From NCBI GenBank assembly GCA_963649615.1, contig CAVJIN010000036.1, forward strand, positions 1 through 16,477: DNA of 16,477 bases. Direction: 5' to 3'. Position numbers and translations under genes: made by a program. This document shows positions 7,056 through 13,286 of the stretch, in pieces. Each line of letters starts with the position of its first letter. Positions within the stretch are counted from its first letter, which is position 1. The notes below the pieces were generated by a model that ran no database searches, was not told the DNA's origin, and was given only the letters and a program-made list of their open reading frames with translations. This DNA comes from UBA9732 sp963649615. GTDB taxonomy: Bacteria; Spirochaetota; Spirochaetia; Sphaerochaetales; Sphaerochaetaceae.

Positions 7056-8075
7056 CTAGCTGGTCAATGAACTCTTGCGAGGAATAAGCCCGGGCTTCAG
7101 CAGAACTTTCTCCATATTCTCAGCGTTCTCATCCCCGTTTCCCTCTAACTTTTCCCTCAAAAGACGCGCGGCAGTAATGCCCATATCCTCCAACGGCAAT
7201 TCAATAGTAGTAATTGGAGTTTTCCAAAATAGGGAGAAGTCTCGGTTATCGCACCCCACAATCTTCACATCACGTGGGCATAGCTTACCTATGGACTCTG
7301 CATACGTCATTGCACCTGCAGCTATATAGTCGTTTGCACAGAAAATGCCATCAACATTTGGGTGAAGCGAGAAGAGTCTTTCAGCCATCGTATAGCCAGC
7401 CTGATATGTGTAATCATCATACATCACGCACCCCGATACCAACTCACCACCACTCTCAACAATGGCCTGTCTAAAGCCTTCATACCGATATTTTGTAGAA
7501 AGTCTGTCTTTTGGGCCACCAAGGAAAGCAAAATGCTTTGCACCCCGCTTGAGCAAATGTTCGGCGGCAATGCGCCCTGCATAATGATTATCTGGCAAAA
7601 CAGAAACCTCTTTTGGAACAAGGTTATTGATGAAGACTACAGGTAATCCCGTCTTGGAAAATTCTGCCAAAGTGCTTGTATCTACAGAGAGATGGTGACA
7701 GACAATTAGGCCATCAACCCCATAAGTTTGAAAGAATTTGCGAACTTTCACATAATCAGAACCAAACTCCTCGCCAGAAGCAATCATCATAGAGACGCCA
7801 GCGTTAGTTAACCCCCGCTCTACACCTTTGAGAATTTTTGAAGAAAAGTCTTCCGTAATATCAACAGCAAAAAAACCAATAATCCCGGAGCGCCCTCTCC
7901 TTAAATGGCTGGCACTGTATGATGGAATGTAACCCACTTCTTCTATGACTCTGAGAATTTTCTCTTTGTTTTCTTTACTAACCGGACGTTTACCATTCAG
8001 CGCATGCGTGACCGTACTTACGCTCACCCCTGCAGCCCTTGCAACATCTGTTATGGTTGCATTGTTTTTCTTCAT
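7056..8075 (-). CDS. LacI-family transcriptional regulator
   Basis: This is a DNA-binding regulator responding to a sugar-type ligand. The N-terminal helix-turn-helix (about 6-30) reads TITDVARAAGVSVSTVTHAL. It is followed by the hinge region YIPSYSASHLRRGRSGIIGFF and a periplasmic-binding-protein-like ligand domain with DGLIVCHH, GRIAAEHLLKRG, DGIFCANDYIAAGAM and PITTIELPLEDMG. The length of 339 residues is typical. The recognition helix has THALNG where many members have SRVLNG, so operator preference may differ from LacI/PurR types. It lies downstream of the epimerase, kinase, nucleotidyltransferase and cupin genes in the same direction and probably controls them, with galacturonate or a derivative as a plausible effector. 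I could not find a clear palindromic operator; the region upstream of the cassette is cut by the assembly gap. Confidence 0.92.
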   Translation of the reverse strand: MKKNNATITDVARAAGVSVSTVTHALNGKRPVSKENKEKILRVIEEVGYIPSYSASHLRRGRSGIIGFFAVDITEDFSSKILKGVERGLTNAGVSMMIASGEEFGSDYVKVRKFFQTYGVDGLIVCHHLSVDTSTLAEFSKTGLPVVFINNLVPKEVSVLPDNHYAGRIAAEHLLKRGAKHFAFLGGPKDRLSTKYRYEGFRQAIVESGGELVSGCVMYDDYTYQAGYTMAERLFSLHPNVDGIFCANDYIAAGAMTYAESIGKLCPRDVKIVGCDNRDFSLFWKTPITTIELPLEDMGITAARLLREKLEGNGDENAENMEKVLLKPGLIPRKSSLTS

Positions 8076-8127
8076 TTCACGTTGTACTACGCTCCACTAT
8101 GACAGTACTGATGGGAATTGGATTGGA

Positions 8128-8478
8128 CTAGCTATAGATTATTAGAGCAATCATCTCAAGTGGCTCATCGTACGGGTTATCCACACCATGGCCCATTCCG
8201 CTTGGTGTGAACGTCACATCCCCAGATTCAATAGGAACTACAGTTCCATTGTCGTTGTAATTGGCCTTTCCTGAGAGAATATAGTAAATTTCTGTGTCAC
8301 CTTCATGCATGTGGAAACCAATACCCGAATGTGGTGCTACCGTTATATGAGAAAAGAGTCTACCCTTCCCATTGAGCTCTGCATCTGAATTTATCAGCTG
8401 TTTCACTGTAATAAAGCCATCTGCTCCAAACCTATGCTCTGCTTTGTTAACTATTCTTTCGTTTGATTTTCTGATCAT
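8128..8478 (-). CDS. Single-domain cupin protein
   Basis: A 116-residue beta-barrel protein with both cupin motifs. Motif 1 carries His56, His58 and Glu63 (HMHEGDTEIYYILSG). Motif 2 is GDVTFTPSGMGHGVDN with His97. The 3-His/1-Glu metal site is complete, so it may bind Fe, Mn, Ni or Zn. Small cupins of this type are common next to carbohydrate genes and can be isomerases, lyases or sugar-binding proteins. It does not closely resemble KdgF in the region around the metal site, so I do not assign uronate linearisation. It lies between the nucleotidyltransferase (40-base gap) and lacI-family (52-base gap) genes. It has no Shine-Dalgarno, but an extended -10 stands six bases before its ATG. Confidence 0.87.
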   Translation of the reverse strand: MIRKSNERIVNKAEHRFGADGFITVKQLINSDAELNGKGRLFSHITVAPHSGIGFHMHEGDTEIYYILSGKANYNDNGTVVPIESGDVTFTPSGMGHGVDNPYDEPLEMIALIIYS

Positions 8479-8484
8479 ATTTTT

Positions 8485-8493
8485 ATATTAACA
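8485..8493 (-). promoter_or_regulatory. Extended -10 element placing transcription start at the cupin ATG
   Basis: On the minus strand, TGT then TAATAT ends exactly six bases before the cupin ATG, so the predicted first transcribed base is the A of the start codon. There is no good -35 at 17 bases and no Shine-Dalgarno. An AT-rich gap can mimic this by chance; the matching arrangement before the epimerase gene makes it more credible. Confidence 0.38.
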
Positions 8494-8518
8494 CAGTTTT
8501 TTTCTTTTTGATACTCCA

Positions 8519-9295
8519 TCACCCCCACTTATCCAAAAGCAAGAAGTCTCGAATATTCATGTGCTTTATGCCTTTATAAGTTTTACGAAGTTTTTCGTAG
8601 CCATCAATGGTACCCACGTCAAAACGCTGGCCGTTCATGAGGAAGGCGTGCACGGGCCGGCGTGAGGCAAGATATGAGACAAAGGAGCCTGGAGCATCTA
8701 CGTTAAGGCCAGAGTTAATAGCTTCAAATAGAAGAGGAAGATCTTCTGCTTTATAGAAATAAAAAGGTGGAACTGCCCAGTTAGATTTGGGCTCTTGAGG
8801 CTTTTCTTCCATGCTTAGAATGAGGTCATTGTCATCTATGACACAAACTCCGGTACGGCGCAGACGAGCGATATCGGGCTGAAAGTGACGCATGACGCAA
8901 CTAGTGTTCTTGTGGCGTGCGTACTCCAAGAAGGAGCGGAAGGAGAAATCTAGGACATTGTCGCCAGCTAGAACAAAAGTATCGCAAATAGGCTGACAGA
9001 AACCTTGATTAAGTGCAAATGTAATGTCGCGTAGAGCTCCAAGGCGTGTTTCATTGGAGATTGTGCCATCATCTAACACGGTAACATTTGGCTTGTCATG
9101 CGCCCAAGTGAAGAAATTGGGAAAGAATTTGTGATTAGTGACCACATAGAAGTGTTCTATACCACAAGAGATAAGATCTTCACAAAGCCAATCTAAAATA
9201 GGTTTGCCACCTAATTCTAGTAGTGGTTTTGGGAAATTTAATGTAAGCGGATACATGCGAGTTGCATATCCTGCAGCTAAAATAATTGCATTCAT
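8519..9295 (-). CDS. Sugar-1-phosphate nucleotidyltransferase
   Basis: A RmlA/GlmU-type nucleotidyltransferase of 258 residues that joins a sugar 1-phosphate to an NTP with release of pyrophosphate, in the cytoplasm. The nucleotide-binding motif LAAGYATRMYPLT is followed by FPKPLLELGGKPI with Lys23. VLAGDN has metal-binding-type Asp113, and RFDVGTIDGYEKL closes the active site. The usual GGxGTR is replaced by AGYATR. It starts three bases after the kinase stop codon, so the two are almost certainly co-translated. From this position the predicted substrate is galacturonate 1-phosphate plus UTP, giving UDP-galacturonate. Sequence alone does not exclude glucose-, mannose- or glucuronate-1-phosphate, or another nucleotide. 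Confidence 0.85.
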   Translation of the reverse strand: MNAIILAAGYATRMYPLTLNFPKPLLELGGKPILDWLCEDLISCGIEHFYVVTNHKFFPNFFTWAHDKPNVTVLDDGTISNETRLGALRDITFALNQGFCQPICDTFVLAGDNVLDFSFRSFLEYARHKNTSCVMRHFQPDIARLRRTGVCVIDDNDLILSMEEKPQEPKSNWAVPPFYFYKAEDLPLLFEAINSGLNVDAPGSFVSYLASRRPVHAFLMNGQRFDVGTIDGYEKLRKTYKGIKHMNIRDFLLLDKWG

Positions 9296-9298
9296 ACT

Positions 9299-10471
9299 CT
9301 AACACCCAACTCCATCTGCACTCTCGCATAAATGGAAAGAATACTTGCCCTCTAAAGCTGGAAAAGCCTTCAAATACTGGGCGCCAACTTTAGCCTCAAT
9401 TTCATCGGCACGCTCTGGGTCAATGAGGGCCATACAACATCCCTTAAAACCAGCACCAGAAAACCTTCCTCCATAGATGCCAGGTGTAGCACGCATAATT
9501 TCATAGAGCTTTTTGAGCTCTTCACATCCACACTCGTAATTGTAGATACTTGAGGCGCCACTTTCAAAAACAAGCGCACCATAACTTTCAAGATTTCCCT
9601 GTCTCCAGAGTTCTGCACCCTGCTCTGCTCTTTTAAACTCTGTAAAGTAGTGCTCTGCACGGCGTCTCCACAAAGCCGGAAGTCTATCTTTATATTCTTC
9701 AAAAACTTCAAACGGAACTTCACGTAAGCGTGTTTGAGAAAAGGAATTATAATCCATACCAGCATAGGCCAAAAGCGCATAGGCGGCAGCTTTACACTCA
9801 TCCTGTCTGAGATTGTACTTAGAATTTTTCAGCGAGCGCTCCAAGCCAGAAAAGAAAATGGCAAACTTGTATGGCTTCATATTAGGGGCAGTTGCAATGA
9901 GTTCATACTCATCATTAAGCGTGTCCAAGTACAGCAAGTGGTCCTTTTTCGCCAGCACCTCGCAACTCTGGTCCAGTTTGCCACACGACACTCCAACGTA
10001 CTCATTTTCAGCCATCTTGGACATGAGAATCATCTCCATGTCACCCAGTTGTATTCCATTTACTTTGCATAGCGCTTTCAAAAAACCGATAATAGTAGCA
10101 GCAGACGAAGAGAGTCCTCCAATGGGCAAGCTACCTTCAATTACGCCAGAAAGTCCTACGCTAAGCTTATACTTTTCACCAAGTATTTTGACTGCACCGC
10201 GTAAATGGTCTGCCCAGTCACCCTGCTTCTGCTCCGGCACAGCATTGACAAAAAACTGTGCACGTTTAGGGAAATTTACTGAGCGTAACTCTATAATACC
10301 ATTAAACTTAGGGCTATATGCAATGTGAACCCCTTTATCCAGTGCAAATCCATTGATTTTTCCAAATTGATGGTCTATATGTGCCCCAAGAGGACATACT
10401 CTATATGGGCAAAATGCTAGCTCTTGTGGCGCTTTATGGTATGTTTTCTCAAAGACTTCTATGCATTTCAT
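9299..10471 (-). CDS. GHMP kinase resembling plant galacturonokinase
   Basis: This 390-residue GHMP-superfamily kinase would phosphorylate the anomeric carbon of a free sugar with ATP. In place of the galactokinase signature GEHTDYN it has PLGAHIDHQ (27-35), which I recall from Arabidopsis galacturonokinase. The GHMP phosphate loop is LPIGGLSSSAA (about 115-125), a catalytic-type Asp167 sits in KLDQS, RRAEHYF and SSIYNYECG occur further on, and GRFSGAGFKGCC (335-346) completes the fold. RAEHYF, SSI-NYECG and the RFSGAGF-GCC block also match the plant enzyme as I remember it. The change from Glu to Ala in the sugar-binding signature would suit a negatively charged C6 carboxylate. Flanking UDP-glucuronate epimerase and nucleotidyltransferase genes support galacturonate as substrate. 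Automated annotation would probably call it galactokinase. Confidence 0.82.
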   Translation of the reverse strand: MKCIEVFEKTYHKAPQELAFCPYRVCPLGAHIDHQFGKINGFALDKGVHIAYSPKFNGIIELRSVNFPKRAQFFVNAVPEQKQGDWADHLRGAVKILGEKYKLSVGLSGVIEGSLPIGGLSSSAATIIGFLKALCKVNGIQLGDMEMILMSKMAENEYVGVSCGKLDQSCEVLAKKDHLLYLDTLNDEYELIATAPNMKPYKFAIFFSGLERSLKNSKYNLRQDECKAAAYALLAYAGMDYNSFSQTRLREVPFEVFEEYKDRLPALWRRRAEHYFTEFKRAEQGAELWRQGNLESYGALVFESGASSIYNYECGCEELKKLYEIMRATPGIYGGRFSGAGFKGCCMALIDPERADEIEAKVGAQYLKAFPALEGKYSFHLCESADGVGC

Positions 10472-10488
10472 AATTTTTCAGTCAACCC

Positions 10489-11520
10489 TCACTTTGACAT
10501 GTAATAACTCTTGTACCACTGAGCAAACTTGCGAAGCCCTTCTTGCAAAGAGGTGTGAGGTTTGAAATCAAAGTCGCGTTCTAAGGCAGAGGTATCGGCA
10601 TAAGTGACAGGGACATCGCCCGGCTGCATAGGAACAAGCTTCTTGTGGGAATCAAAATCGTAGTCCTTTGGGAGAACGCCTGCACGGATGAGTTCTTGGG
10701 ACAAGATTTGCACAAAATCAAGCAAGTTTTCCGGATTGCTGTTTCCAATATTGTAGACAGCATAAGGTGGAATTGGGAGGCCATCCTCGCCATTTTTCTT
10801 CTCAGGTGGCCTTTTCATCACACGAATGACGCCTTCAACAATGTCGTCCACATATGTAAAATCGCGCTTGCAATTGCCATAATTAAAAATTTCAATAGTA
10901 TCGCCCTTAACCAACTTGCTTGTGAAGCTGAAATAAGCCATATCGGGCCGTCCGGCGGGGCCGTAAACTGTAAAAAAGCGCAATCCAGTTGACGGGATGT
11001 TGTAAAGTTTGCTGTAGGCATGCGCCATAAGCTCATTCGATTTCTTGGTGGCGGCATACAAAGACACGGGATTGTCAACCTTGTCGTCTGTGGAATATGG
11101 CACCTTCTTGTTGCTACCGTAGACAGACGAGCTTGAAGCATAAACCAAGTGCTCCACCGGATAATGCCTGCATGCTTCAAGGATGTTATAAAAACCAATT
11201 AGATTGCTTTCTATGTACGCATCTGGATTTGTGATTGAATAGCGCACCCCAGCCTGCGCTGCAAGATTCACTACAATATAAGGCCTATATTGCTCAAATA
11301 AGTTATTAATAAGCTCTTTGTTGGCAATATTGCCCTTGATAAAAGTGTAGTTGTTGTTCTTTTGAAGTTCACTTAGACGCTCTTCCTTAATTCGAACATC
11401 ATAGTAGTCATTCATATTATCAAGGCCAATTACCGTGATATCTTTTTCTGTTGTTAATAATCGTTTTACAAGATTGGCCCCAATAAAACCAGAGGCCCCA
11501 GTCACTAAAATAGTTCTCAT
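10489..11520 (-). CDS. UDP-glucuronate 4-epimerase
   Basis: An extended short-chain dehydrogenase interconverting UDP-glucuronate and UDP-galacturonate. The N-terminal NAD-binding motif is GASGFIG (8-14). The catalytic set is the SSSSVYG segment (129-135) with Tyr155 and Lys159 in YAATK. Family-specific stretches include QAGVRYSITNPDAYIESN, GRPDMAYFSFT, RDFTYVDDIVEGV and MQPGDVPVTYAD, all typical of CapI-like UDP-GlcA epimerases rather than GalE. Its 343 residues are the normal length. It is the first gene of the cassette; the galacturonokinase-like gene begins 17 bases after its stop. There is no Shine-Dalgarno, and the start codon coincides with the predicted transcription start. An enzyme acting on another UDP-sugar is less likely. 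Confidence 0.92.
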   Translation of the reverse strand: MRTILVTGASGFIGANLVKRLLTTEKDITVIGLDNMNDYYDVRIKEERLSELQKNNNYTFIKGNIANKELINNLFEQYRPYIVVNLAAQAGVRYSITNPDAYIESNLIGFYNILEACRHYPVEHLVYASSSSVYGSNKKVPYSTDDKVDNPVSLYAATKKSNELMAHAYSKLYNIPSTGLRFFTVYGPAGRPDMAYFSFTSKLVKGDTIEIFNYGNCKRDFTYVDDIVEGVIRVMKRPPEKKNGEDGLPIPPYAVYNIGNSNPENLLDFVQILSQELIRAGVLPKDYDFDSHKKLVPMQPGDVPVTYADTSALERDFDFKPHTSLQEGLRKFAQWYKSYYMSK

Positions 11521-11526
11521 GGGGCC

Positions 11527-11555
11527 ACTATAACATAAAGTTTAATAAATGCTAA
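11527..11555 (-). promoter_or_regulatory. Promoter of the uronate cassette, predicted leaderless
   Basis: On the minus strand, TTAGCA (11550-11555) lies 17 bases before TATAGT (11527-11532). The latter is preceded by TGT, which makes an extended -10. The -10 ends six bases before the epimerase ATG, so the first transcribed base is predicted to be the A at 11520. No ribosome binding site exists between them, and no later Met could be the start because the NAD-binding motif begins at residue 8. Confidence 0.6.
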
Positions 11556-11568
11556 GAGTTTGGAAGGT

Positions 11569-11580
11569 NNNNNNNNNNNN
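11569..11580. other. Assembly gap (12 N)
   Basis: Twelve undetermined bases. The flanks are nearly the same: TTGGAAGGT just before the gap and TTGGAAAGGT just after it. The true gap may be a collapsed repeat, or the two sides may have been joined by scaffolding. The gap cuts the region upstream of the cassette promoter and downstream of the Bax inhibitor-type gene. Confidence 0.99.
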
Positions 11581-11604
11581 TTGGAAAGGTATTGGGAAAC
11601 CTCT

Positions 11605-12309
11605 CTAATTTCTGCTTTTTGAAGAAGAAAACAACCTAAGCAAATACAAGAAAATGTTAATAAAGTCTAGATAAAGTGTTAAAGCACCAAGAATTGAGAG
11701 CTTCACATAGGTTGCTTCATCAATACCATAGCCATAAGAATCATTCATTTGAATAATCTTTTGAGTATCCCAAGCTGTGAGTCCTGCAAACAAAATAACT
11801 CCAACAATACTTATGAGATAATAGATTGCTTCAGCTTTGAAAAATAGGTTAATGAGAGAAGCAATTAAGATTCCCCAAAGAGCCATCATTAGAACAGAGC
11901 CCCAACTGGAAAGATCCTTCTTTGTTGTCATTGCGTAAATGCTCATACCACCAAACATTAGAGCTGTTGTAAAGAAAGCTCGTGAAATTGTAACACTAGT
12001 ATAAGCGAGGAAAACAGAACTCAAAGTACAACCGGTGAGTATTGAATATCCAATAAAGCATCCAATTGCAGCACCCGTGGACATTCTGTTAATCCTTGCA
12101 GAAAGAACAACCACAAGTACAAGTTGGGCAATAATAATTGCAAATAAACCACCCGATGAATAAATTGCACTGAGAAGGTTTACATTATTTGCAACGCCAT
12201 AAGCTACAATTCCTGTGAGCGCAAGACCTGCGGTCATCCACAGGTAAACATTCTTAAGTAGACCATTAACCCTAGTCTTTGGGGTTGAAATTATATTTTC
12301 CCTATTCAT
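11605..12309 (-). CDS. Bax inhibitor-1/YccA-family membrane protein
   Basis: An integral membrane protein of about 234 residues with seven predicted helices. These lie around YLWMTAGLALTGIVAYGVA, the GGLFAIIIAQLVLVVV stretch, AAIGCFIGYSILTGC, the AFFTTALMFGGMSIY segment, the VLMMALWGILIASLI segment, YYLISIVGVILFAGL and the final LGALTLYLDFINIFLYLL. The AWDTQKI and LYLDFINIFLYLLR signatures are typical of the family. Family members are implicated in calcium leak or membrane-protein quality control; the bacterial role is poorly defined. I chose the ATG at 12309. The frame stays open to an ATG at 12399, but that adds 30 residues without family resemblance, and a possible promoter (12350-12377) would lie inside the extension. 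The ribosome binding site (AAGGG) is close and weak. Confidence 0.88.
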   Translation of the reverse strand: MNRENIISTPKTRVNGLLKNVYLWMTAGLALTGIVAYGVANNVNLLSAIYSSGGLFAIIIAQLVLVVVLSARINRMSTGAAIGCFIGYSILTGCTLSSVFLAYTSVTISRAFFTTALMFGGMSIYAMTTKKDLSSWGSVLMMALWGILIASLINLFFKAEAIYYLISIVGVILFAGLTAWDTQKIIQMNDSYGYGIDEATYVKLSILGALTLYLDFINIFLYLLRLFSSSKSRN

Positions 12310-12349
12310 GCCCTTAATTTCATGAAATTTTGAATTCTCGTCAAGTGAA

Positions 12350-12377
12350 AGTCTATTAATCAAGTAAAACTTCGCAA
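12350..12377 (-). promoter_or_regulatory. Possible promoter of the Bax inhibitor-type gene
   Basis: On the minus strand, TTGCGA (12372-12377) and TAGACT (12350-12355) are 16 bases apart, each matching four of six consensus positions. It would start transcription about 35 bases before the ATG at 12309. This is a weak call. Confidence 0.25.
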
Positions 12378-12392
12378 AAATCACACAAAATC

Positions 12393-12431
12393 TTTCCAAA
12401 AAGGATTTTTTGCTTATACTTTTGTTATAAG
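12393..12431 (+). promoter_or_regulatory. Promoter of the pseudouridine synthase gene, with inverted repeat
   Basis: TTTCCA (12393-12398) and TATACT (12415-12420) are 16 bases apart. CTTATA (12413-12418) and TATAAG (12426-12431) form a 6-base inverted repeat over the -10 and start region. The site lies in the divergent space between this gene and the Bax inhibitor-type gene. Confidence 0.38.
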
Positions 12432-12456
12432 TTTGGATAAATATGGATGAGTATGG

Positions 12457-13284
12457 ATGAGTATGGCGACGGACATTCTTCTTTATGACTGTGAAAATTT
12501 TCTCTTGTTAAATAAGCCTCATGGAATGCCAACTGTGCCGTTAAAGACACAACCTTTACGAGGAACATTATTGGAACAAGCTGGCATGATGTGTCCTGCT
12601 GTCTTAAAAGTTAAAGGGAAGAATTCTTGGGAAGGAGGAGCTCTTCATAGATTAGATACAGCAACTGCTGGTATTGTACTATTTGCGAAAAATCAAAGCT
12701 TCTATGAACAGATGTTAACCCTTCAAAACAACAACTTGTTTGAAAAATATTACATTGCTAAAACTTTTGAGAATGATAGCCTAAAAGGTTTTGATATTGA
12801 AAATTTTTTAGGTATTGTTACCATTTCAAGCTATTTTAAACCTTTTGGACCTAAAGGCAAAGAGGTCAGAGCAATACTTGATGAGAAAAAAGCAAACCCT
12901 AAAATTTTGTATCAAACAGAAGTTCTTAGAGAAAAAGATATTTTTTATTGCACTATCACAAAAGGCTTCAGACACCAGATTAGAGCTCATCTTGCTTGGA
13001 CAGGTCATCCAATAATTGGGGACAGTTTATATGGCTCATGTGGTGGCTCATGTGGTAGCCCATGTGGTGGCTCATGTGGTAGCCCATGTGGTGGCTCATG
13101 TGGTGGCTCATGTAGGCAGAGCCAAGATAATGAGATTCTTCATCTAGAATGTGTAGGAATCTCCTTCCCTATTAGGGAAAATGGAGAAGAAAAGCGTTAC
13201 CTTTTTAAGAAAAAGAGTGCAGAGGCATATACATTCCCTAGCCTTTGTAGGTTTGCAAATAGCACCGGAAATGTTATCATTTAA
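12457..13284 (+). CDS. RluA-type RNA pseudouridine synthase with GSCG-repeat insert
   Basis: Isomerises uridine to pseudouridine in rRNA or tRNA. The N-terminus has LLLNKPHGMPT, the catalytic motif is GALHRLDTATAG with Asp67, and the RNA-binding/structural block is KGFRHQIRAHLAWTGHPIIGDSLYG. Between DSLYG and the conserved C-terminal strand (EILHLECVGISFP), where relatives have a short loop, there is an insert of about 28 residues made of GSCG, SPCG and GSCR tetrapeptides with seven cysteines. The insert is in frame and follows the catalytic core, so activity is probably kept. Target nucleotide is unknown. The start is uncertain: ATGs at 12457 and 12463 both lie in a small direct repeat (ATGGATGAGT) without a strong ribosome binding site. 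The lipoprotein gene follows after two bases. Confidence 0.88.
   Translation: MSMATDILLYDCENFLLLNKPHGMPTVPLKTQPLRGTLLEQAGMMCPAVLKVKGKNSWEGGALHRLDTATAGIVLFAKNQSFYEQMLTLQNNNLFEKYYIAKTFENDSLKGFDIENFLGIVTISSYFKPFGPKGKEVRAILDEKKANPKILYQTEVLREKDIFYCTITKGFRHQIRAHLAWTGHPIIGDSLYGSCGGSCGSPCGGSCGSPCGGSCGGSCRQSQDNEILHLECVGISFPIRENGEEKRYLFKKKSAEAYTFPSLCRFANSTGNVII
13033..13116 (+). repeat. 12-bp in-frame tandem repeat (7 units) in the pseudouridine synthase gene
   Basis: Seven consecutive 12-base units begin at 13033, 13045, 13057, 13069, 13081, 13093 and 13105. Units are GGCTCATGTGGT or the variant AGCCCATGTGGT; the last one ends TGTAGG. They encode Gly-Ser-Cys-Gly or Ser-Pro-Cys-Gly. Because each unit is four codons, copy-number changes keep the frame. 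Confidence 0.97.
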
Positions 13285-13286
13285 CT

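Noticed and set aside
7056..8127. LacI-type operator near the regulator gene
   Set aside because: I searched by eye for a CG-centred palindrome in 7033-7055, 8076-8127 and 11521-11568 and found none convincing.
9370..10328. Long open frames overlapping the kinase gene on both strands
   Set aside because: They are shadows of the kinase coding sequence; none shows a recognisable motif, and the kinase motifs are complete.
12310..12399. Thirty-residue N-terminal extension of the Bax inhibitor-type protein
   Set aside because: It has no family resemblance, contains a possible promoter, and the ATG at 12309 gives a normal-length protein.
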